64,000 bases of DNA from Natrialba sp. SSL1 (GTDB taxonomy: Archaea; Halobacteriota; Halobacteria; Halobacteriales; Natrialbaceae): assembly GCF_001861355.1 (NCBI RefSeq), contig NZ_MASN01000018.1, positions 331,836 through 395,835 of the forward strand. The letters are read 5' to 3'. Of the stretch, positions 53,615 through 61,614 are shown one piece after another; within the stretch, counting starts at the first letter, position 1; the number at the start of each line of letters is the position of its first letter. A program made the position numbers and the translations under genes. The notes beneath the pieces were generated by a model that searched no databases, was not told where the DNA came from, and saw nothing but the letters and a program-made list of their open reading frames with translations.

Positions 53615-53776
53615 ATGGATAAAGGACAGAATACTGGCGGGCTGATGTCCAGTGCCGGCCTCGTCCGGTACTTCGACGCGGAAGACTCGAACGCGATTCT
53701 CATCAACCCGAAGACGGTCATCGCGACGGGCGTCCTGATCGGCGTCCTCGTGCAGTTGCTGACGTTCGTTTCGTAA
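53615..53776 (+). CDS. secG: Preprotein translocase Sec61-beta subunit
   Basis: This 53-residue protein is the small subunit of the archaeal SecYE-beta channel. It reads [20 protein letters not shown], then [20 protein letters not shown] and [13 protein letters not shown]: a cytosolic Gly/Ser-rich leader, the conserved [10 protein letters not shown] segment, and one C-terminal transmembrane helix. This layout is diagnostic. It is too short to be caught by a 60-residue cutoff. The gene precedes pdxT, DUF151 and hisE on the same strand, an order I associate with haloarchaeal genomes. Confidence 0.93.
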   Translation: MDKGQNTGGLMSSAGLVRYFDAEDSNAILINPKTVIATGVLIGVLVQLLTFVS

Positions 53777-53817
53777 GCGTCGCAGGTAGCACATTTTCGC
53801 GGCACGATTCATACCGT

Positions 53818-53921
53818 ACCCGATAGCACCCGGCACCCATTGACATCCTCCCCGCCCTGAAGGGCGAGGTTTTGCGCCTGTTCATCCCATAACAACTGCC
53901 ACCTGATAGCAACCGCCACCC
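53818..53921. mobile_element. Solo IS200/IS605-type end flanked by 21-bp direct repeats
   Basis: The palindromic core ccgccctgaagggcgagg with its prefix ttgacatcctcc (53840-53869) is the sequence found at the ends of haloarchaeal IS200/IS605 (IS1341-type, TnpB) elements. Its orientation would place the transposon body to the right, but no TnpB frame remains and pdxT starts 114 bp on. The core is flanked by imperfect 21-bp direct repeats at 53818-53838 and 53901-53921 (18 of 21 identical). It may be a degraded IS or a PATE-type non-autonomous element. Confidence 0.55.
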
Positions 53922-53983
53922 GATACCGACAGGATTCGTCGCCGTGCGCGCCACTTTTGACCCTCGTCTCCCTACGCCGATCT

Positions 53984-54604
53984 ATGACACTTCAGGCGGG
54001 CGTCGTCGCCGTGCAGGGCGACGTCGCAGAACACGTTGCAGCCATCGAACGGGCCGCAGCGGCCCACGGACGCGACGTCGAGGTCCGCGAAATTCGCGAG
54101 TCAGGGATCGTTCCCGACTGTGACTTCCTCGCGATGCCCGGCGGCGAGTCCACGACCATCTCCCGACTGCTCCACGACGACGGCATCGCACCCGAAATTC
54201 AGGACCACGTCGCGGCCGGCAAGCCGCTGTTCGCCACCTGCGCCGGCCTGATCGTCGCCGCAGCCGACACCGGCGACGAGCGCGTGGACGAACTCGAGTT
54301 GCTCGACGTGACGGTCGAGCGAAACGCCTTCGGCCGACAGAAGGACAGTTTCGAAGCGCCGCTCGACGTGGCAGGGCTCGCGGACGACGAGCCGTTTCCG
54401 GCGGTGTTCATCCGCGCGCCGGCGATCGCGGACGCGGGATCGGCCGAGGTGCTCGCGACGTGGGATGGACGGCCGGTGGCGGTGCGAGACGGGCCGGTCG
54501 TGGGAACCTCCTTCCATCCGGAGCTAACGCCTGACAGCAGAATCCACGGACTGGCGTTCTTCGAGAACGATGAGGCGGCGCTGCCGGCCTCGGATTCGGC
54601 GTAA
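53984..54604 (+). CDS. pdxT: Pyridoxal 5'-phosphate synthase glutaminase subunit
   Basis: This 206-residue class I glutamine amidotransferase supplies ammonia to PdxS for PLP synthesis. Family marks are AGVVAVQGDVAEHVAAIERA at the start, FLAMPGGESTTISRLL, the nucleophile Cys86 in FATCAGLIVAA and the late SFHPELTPD with the catalytic His-Glu. The ATG at 53984 is preferred over one at 53957. The pdxS partner is not in the window. Closely followed by the DUF151 nuclease gene. Confidence 0.95.
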   Translation: MTLQAGVVAVQGDVAEHVAAIERAAAAHGRDVEVREIRESGIVPDCDFLAMPGGESTTISRLLHDDGIAPEIQDHVAAGKPLFATCAGLIVAAADTGDERVDELELLDVTVERNAFGRQKDSFEAPLDVAGLADDEPFPAVFIRAPAIADAGSAEVLATWDGRPVAVRDGPVVGTSFHPELTPDSRIHGLAFFENDEAALPASDSA

Positions 54605-54681
54605 GCGTAACCGACTAACACAGCGCAGGTATGCGTTCGCAACCGGGCACGTTTTTCTTCCCGGCCGCCGTCGCTAGGGCT

Positions 54682-55149
54682 ATGCAGGCATCTATCGACG
54701 CGGTTCGCGTCGCCGGCACTCCGCAGGGCCCGGTCCCCGTCGTCGTCCTCGAGATCGACGGCAAGAACGACGTGGTCCCCATCTTCATCGGATTCAACGA
54801 GGCCTCGAGCATCGCCCGCGGCCTCGAAGCCGAGGACATTGGCCGGCCGCTGACGCACGACCTGTTGCTCGACGTGATGGAAGAGTTGGGAAGTCGAATC
54901 GACCGCGTCGTCGTCAGCGAGATCGAGAGCCGCGAGGACGGCCAGGGCGGCACCTACATCGCCGACCTCCACGTCGCGACGCCCCGCGGCGAGACCGTCA
55001 TCGACGCCCGGCCGAGCGACTCGCTCGCGCTCGCCGCGCGAACGAACGCTGCGATCGAGGTCTCGGAGGCCGTCTTCGAGGACAGTCGAGACGACAGCGA
55101 GAAGTTCGCGGAGTTAGAAGACATCCGTAACGTCTCCGGTGAATTGTAA
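54682..55149 (+). CDS. Bifunctional nuclease family protein (DUF151)
   Basis: This 155-residue protein has PQGPVPVVVLEIDGKNDVVP, IFIGFNEASSIARGLEAEDI, RPLTHDLLLDVMEELGSRID and TYIADLHVATPRGETVIDAR-PSDSLALA, the DUF151 fold. Plant and bacterial relatives show RNase and DNase activity. Start ATG 54682 begins at the conserved strand. Its stop is directly followed by the hisE ATG, so the two are co-transcribed. The link with histidine synthesis is positional only. Confidence 0.9.
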   Translation: MQASIDAVRVAGTPQGPVPVVVLEIDGKNDVVPIFIGFNEASSIARGLEAEDIGRPLTHDLLLDVMEELGSRIDRVVVSEIESREDGQGGTYIADLHVATPRGETVIDARPSDSLALAARTNAAIEVSEAVFEDSRDDSEKFAELEDIRNVSGEL

Positions 55150-55434
55150 ATGGACGATACGCTCGACGAACTGTTCGCCGTCATCGAAGATCGGAAGGAA
55201 ACGCTGCCCGAGGACTCCTATACCGCCTCACTCTTTACCCACGACAAGGGCGAGAACGCGGTACTCGAGAAGCTCGGCGAAGAGACGACGGAACTCATTC
55301 TCGCGGCGAAGGACGACGATGACGAGGAAATCGCCTACGAGGCGGCGGATATCGTCTACCACCTGCTTGTCTTGCTCTCGATGAAGGACATGGAGATCGA
55401 GGATCTCGAGACGGAACTCGAGGCGCGGCGCTGA
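55150..55434 (+). CDS. hisE: Phosphoribosyl-ATP pyrophosphatase
   Basis: This 94-residue all-helical enzyme catalyses step 2 of histidine biosynthesis. It has DELFAVIEDRKETLPEDSYT, KGENAVLEKLGEETTELILA (metal-binding Glu pair), and EEIAYEAADIVYHLLVLLSM with the later Asp. It is a stand-alone HisE, as usual in archaea, not fused to HisI. Its ATG comes directly after the TAA of the DUF151 gene, with no spacer. Confidence 0.95.
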   Translation: MDDTLDELFAVIEDRKETLPEDSYTASLFTHDKGENAVLEKLGEETTELILAAKDDDDEEIAYEAADIVYHLLVLLSMKDMEIEDLETELEARR

Positions 55435-55523
55435 TTCGCAGGTCCGTTGGCTTGCTGGCTTGCTGATTACGCCTTGCAAACGCCTATCGGACGTTGATGA
55501 GCAGTGCCGGTGTCCGTTCTGTG

Positions 55524-55871
55524 ATGGCGCTCGACCAGCTTCCACACGCGGACGACCACATGCAGGAATGTATCGACAACTGTCTCGAAGCCGCGCAGGT
55601 CTGTGAGTGGTGTGCAGACGCCTGCGCCGAGGAAGGCGAGGGAATGGCCCGCTGCATCCGGCTCTGTCGGGACGTGGCGGACATCACGACGCTGCACGCT
55701 CGCTGGATGGCGCGGAACTCGGGTTACCACCGAGAGCTCGCCGAACTCTGTGCGGACCTCTGCGAGGAGTGTGCCGAGGAGTGCGAGCAACACGACCACG
55801 ACCACTGCCAGGCCTGTGCGGAGATCCTGCCGGAGTGTGCCGAAAGCTGCCGAGAGATGGCAGCGAGCTAA
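55524..55871 (+). CDS. Cys-rich four-helix-bundle copper-binding-like protein (Csp/DUF326)
   Basis: This 115-residue protein has 15 Cys, in motifs such as CIDNCLEAAQVCEWCADAC, CIRLCRD, CADLCEECAEECEQ and CQACAEILPECAESC. The CxxxC spacing is that of Csp copper-storage proteins and DUF326. Cytosolic members hold many Cu(I) ions in a helix bundle. The start MALDQLPHADDHMQE is preferred to upstream ATGs. No signal peptide is seen. A HDHDHC cluster near residue 88 adds further ligands. No copper ATPase is adjacent. Confidence 0.85.
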   Translation: MALDQLPHADDHMQECIDNCLEAAQVCEWCADACAEEGEGMARCIRLCRDVADITTLHARWMARNSGYHRELAELCADLCEECAEECEQHDHDHCQACAEILPECAESCREMAAS

Positions 55872-55937
55872 CCACAGCGGTGACGAGCCACGAAACGCAA
55901 CCGAACATTTTTGCGACAATTCGTTGAAGAGATCCGT

Positions 55938-56546
55938 ATGAGCTCGCCACCCCGCCGCAGCGCCGACCTCGGCCGCGGAATCGACAGGCTGGCAACCGGC
56001 TGCAAGCGGTACGGACCCGGTCGGCTCCCGAATGCCGACCGGCGCGATATCGGGGCCGGCTACGCGGGCGCGAGCGCCGCCCTCGCGATCAGCATACTGT
56101 TCGCCCTGAGCATGCTCGCGCTCGCACAGCTCGGCTCGCCGTTCGGCGTCGGTCACCCCTTCTGGGCACTGAGCGCGATCGCCGCGCTTCCGATCGTCGT
56201 CCCGGCAGCGTTCCTCGTGGGTGTCCTCGTCTGGCGGACGCTCTCAACGATGAGCCCGACGACCATCCCCTACTTCGGTGCTGTCGCGGGCCTCGTCGCA
56301 ACGATTCTTACCTACCTCGTCTCGATTGTGATTGTCTTCATCCTCGCTGTCGGGCTCCACGCTACCGGCGGGTCGGACGCGGTTCTGTGGGACGCTGCAA
56401 CGCTGACCGCGCTCATCGCGATTGTTGCAGCGACGTTCACAGCCTGGTTCACGCTCCCCCTCGGCTGTCTGAGCGGCGCGATCTACGAACGTGCTCGCAC
56501 TCGATCGGTGCCGGACGCGCCCGCTACCGGCGCGGGTTCGGATTAA
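55938..56546 (+). CDS. 202-aa membrane protein
   Basis: After a polar N-terminus (SSPPRRSADLGRGIDRLATG) there are four or five helices: AALAISILFALSMLALA, AIAALPIVVPAAFLVGVLVW, YFGAVAGLVATILTYLVSIV and TALIAIVAATFTAWFTLPLG. The C-terminus is short and polar. Its stop overlaps the DUF5518-like gene tail to tail (56524-56546). No family recognised. Confidence 0.75.
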   Translation: MSSPPRRSADLGRGIDRLATGCKRYGPGRLPNADRRDIGAGYAGASAALAISILFALSMLALAQLGSPFGVGHPFWALSAIAALPIVVPAAFLVGVLVWRTLSTMSPTTIPYFGAVAGLVATILTYLVSIVIVFILAVGLHATGGSDAVLWDAATLTALIAIVAATFTAWFTLPLGCLSGAIYERARTRSVPDAPATGAGSD

Positions 56547-56907
56547 GCACGCCGCCGACCGCGCCAGCGATGGCGCTCTCGAGTGCCATCACGAACGAGA
56601 TGGCAAGCGCGACGAGCAGGATACCGAGGCCGGCGACGCCGGAGAAGAGACCGCCGATCGGTCCGGCCGCCCAGCCCGAAACCGCGACGATGAGGGCGAT
56701 GAGCGTGCCGCCGACGAGTCCGCCGAACGCACCGGCGAGCAGTCCGTGCCAGAAGCCGCTGGCGAGGCCACCGCCGGCGAGGTAGCCCGCAACGAAGCCA
56801 CCGAACAGGACGGCGACGAGCTGTCCGATGCCGGGAACGACCACGCCGACCACGCTCAGGACCGTTGCGACCAGAAATCCAATAATAACCGCGCGCCAGT
56901 TAGTCAT
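56524..56907 (-). CDS. DUF5518-like membrane protein
   Basis: This 127-residue protein is Gly/Ala-rich with four helices: AVIIGFLVATVLSVVGVVVP, VAVLFGGFVAGYLAGGGLAS, GAFGGLVGGTLIALIVAVSG and GLGILLVALAISFVMALESA. The TNWRAVIIGFL start and GFWHGLLAGAFGGLVGG motif are those of the haloarchaeal DUF5518 family, whose function is unknown. It overlaps the preceding gene by 23 bp at the 3' ends. Confidence 0.8.
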   Translation of the reverse strand: MTNWRAVIIGFLVATVLSVVGVVVPGIGQLVAVLFGGFVAGYLAGGGLASGFWHGLLAGAFGGLVGGTLIALIVAVSGWAAGPIGGLFSGVAGLGILLVALAISFVMALESAIAGAVGGVLNPNPRR

Positions 56908-56960
56908 CGTGTCTCTCTTCGCGTCGTGAACGGATAAGCGCTCGCCGCATAACGAACGAC

Positions 56961-56968
56961 CTTTTAAG
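56961..56968 (+). promoter_or_regulatory. TATA box of the NOG1-type GTPase
   Basis: The sequence cttttaag is centred 26 nt before the ATG at 56991, favouring it over the GTG at 56985. Confidence 0.6.
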
Positions 56969-56990
56969 ACCGCGCGTTCTACCTGTGAGC

Positions 56991-57986
56991 ATGATTTTCG
57001 AAGACCTTCCGACGACGCCCACGTCGGAAGAGCTGATCGACAAGGCGTTTTCGCGGGCAGCGCGGGCCGGCAAGGCCAAAGGCGGCCTCGAGGCCCAGCA
57101 GTCGATGCTCCAGACCGCGGCGAACATCATCTCAGACAACTTAGAAAACGTCGTCACGGCCTGGCCGGACTTCGAGTACGAGGACGACGTCCACCCGTTC
57201 TACTACGAACTCGCGGACGCGATCGTCGACGTCGACGAGTTGCGGCAGGCGCTCTCGGAGACGATGTGGGCCAGTCGGAAGGCCCGCGAGATCCACAACG
57301 AGTACCAGCCGCGGCTTCGCAAGACCGACATCGACACCGCCCGCAAGCACCGCAAACAGGCCTTCGCCCGACTCGCAGACATCGTCGAGCAGATCAACGA
57401 CGAACTGCTGTACATCAACGAGTCGCGAAACGACCTGCGCGATTTGCCCGAGATCAACCCCGAGGAGCCGACGATCGTCGTCGCCGGCTACCCGAACGTC
57501 GGCAAGTCCTCGTTCGTCAACGACGTCACGAGCGCCCGCGGCGAGACGGCCTCCTACCCGTTCACGACGAAGGGGATCGGCGTCGGCCACTTCGAACACC
57601 AGCACATCCGCCACCAGATCGTCGACACCCCCGGCCTGCTCGACCGACCACCGGCGGAGCGCAACGAGATCGAATCTCAGGCCGTCAGCGCCATCGAACA
57701 CCTCGCCGACTGCATGCTCGTGATGGTCGATCCCAGCGCCGAGTGTGGCTATCCGCTCGAGTCCCAACTCGAGTTGCGCGATTCGATCGCGGCCCAATTC
57801 GAGACGGTACCGGTGTTGACGCTCGCGAACAAGGTGGACCGCGCGGAGGCGTGGGACGAGAGCCTGCTCGACGAGTTGAACGCGGACTACGAGATGAGCG
57901 TCGAGACGGGCGAGAACGTCGAGACGGTGCTCGAGGCGGCCGTCGAGGCGATCGACTTCGAGCCTGAGTTGCCGTTCGACGGCTAA
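56991..57986 (+). CDS. NOG1-type GTPase
   Basis: This 331-residue P-loop GTPase of the OBG-HflX-like class has an N-terminal helical domain (residues 1-155), then G1 VVAGYPNVGKSSFVNDVT (near 165), G2 SYPFTTKGIGVGHFEH, G3 VDTPGLLDRP and G4 LANKVDRAEAW. Nog1 proteins bind the 60S/50S subunit and help its maturation. The SYPFTTK switch and TPGLLDR are family marks. Short compared with eukaryotic Nog1 but usual for archaea. It stands alone. Confidence 0.93.
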   Translation: MIFEDLPTTPTSEELIDKAFSRAARAGKAKGGLEAQQSMLQTAANIISDNLENVVTAWPDFEYEDDVHPFYYELADAIVDVDELRQALSETMWASRKAREIHNEYQPRLRKTDIDTARKHRKQAFARLADIVEQINDELLYINESRNDLRDLPEINPEEPTIVVAGYPNVGKSSFVNDVTSARGETASYPFTTKGIGVGHFEHQHIRHQIVDTPGLLDRPPAERNEIESQAVSAIEHLADCMLVMVDPSAECGYPLESQLELRDSIAAQFETVPVLTLANKVDRAEAWDESLLDELNADYEMSVETGENVETVLEAAVEAIDFEPELPFDG

Positions 57987-58078
57987 CTGGCGTATGAACT
58001 CACGAGGCCACGACCGGACGAGCGGGCGAACTGGCGAACGGACGAGTCGAGCAGACGGAGTGAGGAGCTGACAAGAGC

Positions 58079-58570
58079 ATGAAGGGACCCGGCATCTTCA
58101 GCATGCTCCAGATCGCCGCCGGACTCTCGATGGCGGGGCCCATGTTCGTCGTCGGCTTCGAGTTCGTTCGAACGGACCGCATCGTCGCCGGCATCGGTTT
58201 TTTCCTGCTCGGAGCGATCGCACTCTACTTCCCGACGTATCTCGTCAAGCGTATCGGTGGGCCGCGAAACTGGCTTCGCTGGCTGGCCAGCAGCGTGTGG
58301 TCGGCAGTGAAGCCAGGACCGGACTCGAGTGGAGACCGGGAATCCGCAAACGGAGACGACAGTCAACGACAGTCGTTGCAATCGACGGTTTTTGGAACAC
58401 GGAGACAGACGGAATCGACGGTAGAGGCGGCAGAGAAGGCAAAGGAGCCAGAGAAGGCAGAAAAGACAGAAAAGACAGAAACAGGAGAGATGACGGAGAA
58501 GGAACGCGAGTCGGCTTCGGAGACAGAGTCGACACGATCCAGTCGGCTTGAGCGATTTCTCAGACGATAG
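58079..58570 (+). CDS. Membrane protein with charged C-terminal tail
   Basis: The first 60 residues have two helices (MLQIAAGLSMAGPMFVVGFE and IVAGIGFFLLGAIALYFPTY). From about residue 80 the product is polar and Glu/Lys/Thr-rich (EKAKEPEKAEKTEKTETGE), a low-complexity tail with a mixed charge unlike typical acidic haloarchaeal proteins. No family recognised. It is convergent with the TIGR00341 gene. Confidence 0.7.
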   Translation: MKGPGIFSMLQIAAGLSMAGPMFVVGFEFVRTDRIVAGIGFFLLGAIALYFPTYLVKRIGGPRNWLRWLASSVWSAVKPGPDSSGDRESANGDDSQRQSLQSTVFGTRRQTESTVEAAEKAKEPEKAEKTEKTETGEMTEKERESASETESTRSSRLERFLRR

Positions 58571-58591
58571 CGTCGGAAACCGTCACCGTCC

Positions 58592-59884
58592 TCAGCGCTC
58601 GACCTGGCCGATATACCTAATCTCGACGATCACGTCCTCGTTCGTCTGTTGGTTGATCCGCTCTGCTAACGTATCGGCAATGCCGGGCTCTTCTGAACCC
58701 GGCGGACCGCCGATTGTCACGATGACACGCTCAGGCCCGACGAACGGGTAGTCCTCGTCGACGATTACCTCCGTTTCGATGAGTTGGTACTCCGCGAACG
58801 CATCGTCCTCGAGGACGATTTCGGCCTCGTTCTGGGCGCTCTCTTCGAACGTCGCAAGCCCGTAAGATGCGTAGGTGATTCCGCCGAGGAAGACGGCGAA
58901 GATGAACACGATTGCGGCGAGTCCGACGACTCGCTCGCGGACGCGTTTTTCTGTTTCGTCCCGCGAGAACAGGTTCTCGGGGCGATAACCGGCGTACCAG
59001 AGCGTCAACAGTCCGGCGAGGTTCACCGAGAGCACGTTGACGAGGACGAGCGCGGTCGAGCCGATCGCGGCCGACGGCTCTCCCCAGGCGATGGCGACGC
59101 CAGCGGCCGCAGCGGGCGGAATGAGCGCGGCCGCGATCATCACCCCGACGAGTGCGACGGAAATCCCAGTCGCGATGCTCACGATGCCGGCGACACCCGC
59201 ACCGAGTGCGACTGCAAGCGAGAGTAAGTCCGGTGTGAGCCGTTCGGAAATTTCGTCGATGGACCCGATATCGAGGCCCGGCGGAACGATGTTCGTCGTC
59301 CGGACCAGCCAGGCGAAAACAGCCGCAGCCGCGATTGCGAGCACGATACCAATTATCTGGTAGAGGATACTCTCGATGAACAGCTCCTCGTCGTCGATCA
59401 CGGAGCCGACGCTCGCGCCGAGTGCCGGCCCGATCAACGGCGCGATGACCATCGATCCGACGACGACAGCCGGCGAGTCGAGCAGCAGGCCGGCGGTCGC
59501 AACGACCGCGCTCACGATCGTCATCGTCGCGTAGACGCCGAACGTCGGGGTCAACGACTCCGCTTCGGCCTGTAGCTCCTGGCGCGAGATGCGGTCTGAC
59601 TCGACATCACCCTTCTCGTACTCATCTCGGAGCGCCTGAAACCGGCGTGAAATTACCGTTTCGGCATCGACGACGACGGTGTAGGCGTCCTCGTCGATCC
59701 CAGCCTCCTGCAGTTCGTCGAGAACCGGTTCGACCGCAGCCGATGGCAGCGGGAAGTAGACGACAGCGGTATACTCCCGGTTGCTGGCCTCGTCCGTGAC
59801 GACGTAATCGATTTCTCGCTCGTCGAGCGTCTCGAGAATCGTCTCTCGTCTCCCAGTTGGAACCGTCAGCTGTACGAGGCGCAC
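58592..59884 (-). CDS. TIGR00341/DUF389 family membrane protein
   Basis: This 430-residue protein has a soluble start (VRLVQLTVPTGRRETILETL) with a ferredoxin-like fold, then a DUF389 membrane core: FGVYATMTIVSAVVATAGLL, LLDSPAVVVGSMVIAPLIGP (signature), IIGIVLAIAAAAVFAWLV and more helices, ending in an extracytoplasmic-looking domain (IVEIRYIGQVER). GTG at 59884 is chosen because it begins the conserved strand; a GTG at 59893 is also possible. Function unknown, suspected transporter-like. Confidence 0.9.
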   Translation of the reverse strand: MRLVQLTVPTGRRETILETLDEREIDYVVTDEASNREYTAVVYFPLPSAAVEPVLDELQEAGIDEDAYTVVVDAETVISRRFQALRDEYEKGDVESDRISRQELQAEAESLTPTFGVYATMTIVSAVVATAGLLLDSPAVVVGSMVIAPLIGPALGASVGSVIDDEELFIESILYQIIGIVLAIAAAAVFAWLVRTTNIVPPGLDIGSIDEISERLTPDLLSLAVALGAGVAGIVSIATGISVALVGVMIAAALIPPAAAAGVAIAWGEPSAAIGSTALVLVNVLSVNLAGLLTLWYAGYRPENLFSRDETEKRVRERVVGLAAIVFIFAVFLGGITYASYGLATFEESAQNEAEIVLEDDAFAEYQLIETEVIVDEDYPFVGPERVIVTIGGPPGSEEPGIADTLAERINQQTNEDVIVEIRYIGQVER

Positions 59885-59979
59885 GTGAGCCACTGAATAC
59901 CCCGGGGGTCATAACTTGGGGGCATCTCCGAACGATCTGCTGGCGGGAGAGACGCCACAGCGCCGGCCCAGTCACGGTG

Positions 59980-59987
59980 CTTATAAA
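59980..59987 (+). promoter_or_regulatory. TATA box of engB
   Basis: The sequence cttataaa is centred about 27 nt before the ATG at 60011, a strong leaderless promoter. Confidence 0.65.
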
Positions 59988-60010
59988 CCCGAGAGCCCCG
60001 TAGCGGCGGT

Positions 60011-60628
60011 ATGTTCGATACCCGTCCCAATCGCGAGGCCGAGGTCATCCTCGTCGGCCGTTCGAACGTGGGCAAGTCGACGCTCATGCGCGAACTCACC
60101 GGTCACAGCTTCGACACGGGTGGCAATCCCGGCGTCACCCGCAGTCCGAACCACTACGACTGGGCACCCGAAGACTTCGTCATCACCGACCTCCCCGGCT
60201 TCGGCTTCATGAGCGGCGTCCACGAGGAGCAACGCGAGCAAATCAAGACGAACATCGTCCAGTACATCGAGGAGTACGCCGACAACGTCCTCGTCGCGGT
60301 TCTGGTCGTCGACGGCAAGAGCGTCATCGACATCATCGACCGCCACTCCGGCCCCGACGAGATCCCTTACGACGTGGAGATGTTCCACTTCCTGCGGGAA
60401 CTCGAGATCCCCACCGTCGTTGCAGTCAACAAGATGGACAAAGTCGACGACCGCGACGAGCGGCTGAACGAACTCTGTGACCGCCTCGGGATCCTCCCGC
60501 CGTGGAAGCAGTGGCAGGAGACCATCGCGCCGATCACCGCGAAGAACGGCCAGATCAGTTCGCTGAACGAGTCGGTTCGGGAGCACCTGCACGAACAGAA
60601 CCGGGACGATCTGTTCAAATTCTTCTGA
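60011..60628 (+). CDS. engB: GTP-binding protein EngB (YihA-type)
   Basis: This 205-residue TRAFAC GTPase has G1 [20 protein letters not shown] (residues 12-31), G2 GGNPGVTR, G3 [12 protein letters not shown] and G4 [13 protein letters not shown]. EngB acts in large-subunit assembly; archaeal homologues are common in haloarchaea. Last core gene before the lower-GC right end. A TATA box gives a leaderless transcript. Confidence 0.94.
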   Translation: MFDTRPNREAEVILVGRSNVGKSTLMRELTGHSFDTGGNPGVTRSPNHYDWAPEDFVITDLPGFGFMSGVHEEQREQIKTNIVQYIEEYADNVLVAVLVVDGKSVIDIIDRHSGPDEIPYDVEMFHFLRELEIPTVVAVNKMDKVDDRDERLNELCDRLGILPPWKQWQETIAPITAKNGQISSLNESVREHLHEQNRDDLFKFF

Positions 60629-61008
60629 GCGAACGTTTGCGCTGCGGACCAGCAAAGCTGGCCCTCGGCACAATCTCGAGAGAAGGCAAAGCTCTCTCGG
60701 CCCTCGCGGGAGTTTCGATCCCGCTTCGCTCGATAAAAACTCGCGGTAATCAGTGTGGAAAGTACCTTCCCGAAGGGGATATAAAACAGTTCGTACCTTC
60801 TCTGCGACTACCCGACGAACGACAAGTACAAACGAGGACGTCACCAGGGCAAAGTACCAATCTTCCTATTGACTGTCAAAAACGGCGTGCTAAATACAGA
60901 GGGCGAATCGGTCACCGACGAAGATTGGGCTGCTCGAATCGGTAGAGACACAGAGCTTGCTTACTCGCATCATTGCTGAGTATTCCAACCAAACAAGACA
61001 GTAGTACC
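60629..61008. other. Gene-poor region with a TATA-like element and possible fragment
   Basis: From the EngB stop to the ABM gene, codon bias drops. A gatataaaa box (60779-60786) is followed by an open frame without start (60785-60979, listed separately). The word gtaccttc occurs twice around it (60762 and 60793). No tRNA fold was found, although a cgggagtttcgatcccg stem-loop at about 60706 briefly resembles a T-arm. Confidence 0.45.
60785..60979 (+). pseudogene. Possible gene fragment, no start codon
   Basis: The frame reads SYLLCDYPTNDKYKRGRHQG, KVPIFLLTVKNGVLNTEGES, VTDEDWAARIGRDTELAYSH and ends HC before a TGA. The amino-acid mix is protein-like and more sensible than the other two frames, but no ATG or GTG lies between the upstream stop and this text, and third-position GC is only moderate. 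It may be the tail of a decayed gene. I cannot name a family. Confidence 0.3.
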
Positions 61009-61332
61009 CTATGCGGGCGGGTTTGCGCCGTCACCAAATCCACTTCCATATGATTCGATAACTTCCGTAACGGTGACCTCATAGGCATCGTACCACTCTG
61101 TCCACCGCTGTTTCGCCTCTTTGTGTTCTGAATATGCGCCGAACGTCTCAAGCGCGTCTAAGGACTCCCAGTAGTACGCGACGAGAACCTCCTTACTCTC
61201 TGGCGCATGCCACGTCCGCTTACCGAGATAGCCTTCCGTGTCTTCGGCAGCCGCTTGTATCGCGTCATTCAACTCATGAAACTCTGCGTCGTACTCCCCG
61301 GGATCGAGGCGAAACATAACCAAATACGTCAT
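61009..61332 (-). CDS. ABM/dimeric alpha-beta-barrel protein
   Basis: This 107-residue protein begins MTYLVMFRLDPGEYDAEFHE and has DTEGYLGKRTWHAPESKEVL, VAYYWESLDALETFGAYSEH and RWTEWYDAYEVTVTEVIESY, the ferredoxin-like antibiotic-biosynthesis-monooxygenase/stress-responsive fold. Such proteins often bind heme or small aromatic compounds, or just detoxify. ATG 61332 is preferred over 61350. It is divergent from the PLP-enzyme gene across the palindromic element. A codon mix slightly lower in GC suggests acquisition. Confidence 0.78.
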   Translation of the reverse strand: MTYLVMFRLDPGEYDAEFHELNDAIQAAAEDTEGYLGKRTWHAPESKEVLVAYYWESLDALETFGAYSEHKEAKQRWTEWYDAYEVTVTEVIESYGSGFGDGANPPA

Positions 61333-61368
61333 GACTGTGCCTTCGTCCATACGAACAAGATGCTTCCC

Positions 61369-61454
61369 CTATAGTAGCCACTGCAAGTCAATGCACACCT
61401 GATCGCACGGCGGCTGTGCGATCAGTGTGTAAATAGTTGCAGTTGTTACTATAG
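61369..61454. mobile_element. 86-bp near-perfect palindrome, MITE-like
   Basis: The left arm ctatagtagccactgcaagt... (61369-61408) and right arm (61416-61454, reverse complement ctatagtaacaactgcaact...) match at about 31 of 40 positions. The inner 9-bp arm tgatcgcac is perfect around the 7-bp centre ggcggct, and both ends finish with ctatag. There is no open reading frame of sense inside. The size and end-to-end inverted symmetry fit a miniature inverted-repeat element, or a very strong bidirectional hairpin between divergent genes. Confidence 0.6.
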
Positions 61455-61614
61455 CATACAATAGTTAGCAAGCAACGACACGCCGACACACCCGAGTCGG
61501 ATTTAGGTTTCTGGCCACCTTCGCCGGGAACTTCACACCTAAGCTTCGCAACTGAAAATATTGGCATGAACAGCCCTCTAAATTGAGTTCGAGTAAACCT
61601 ATGGTGAGCATCCA

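Noticed and set aside
60690..60760. tRNA-like T-arm (gcgggagtttcgatcccgc)
   Set aside because: The loop is too long and no acceptor, D or anticodon arms could be folded around it.
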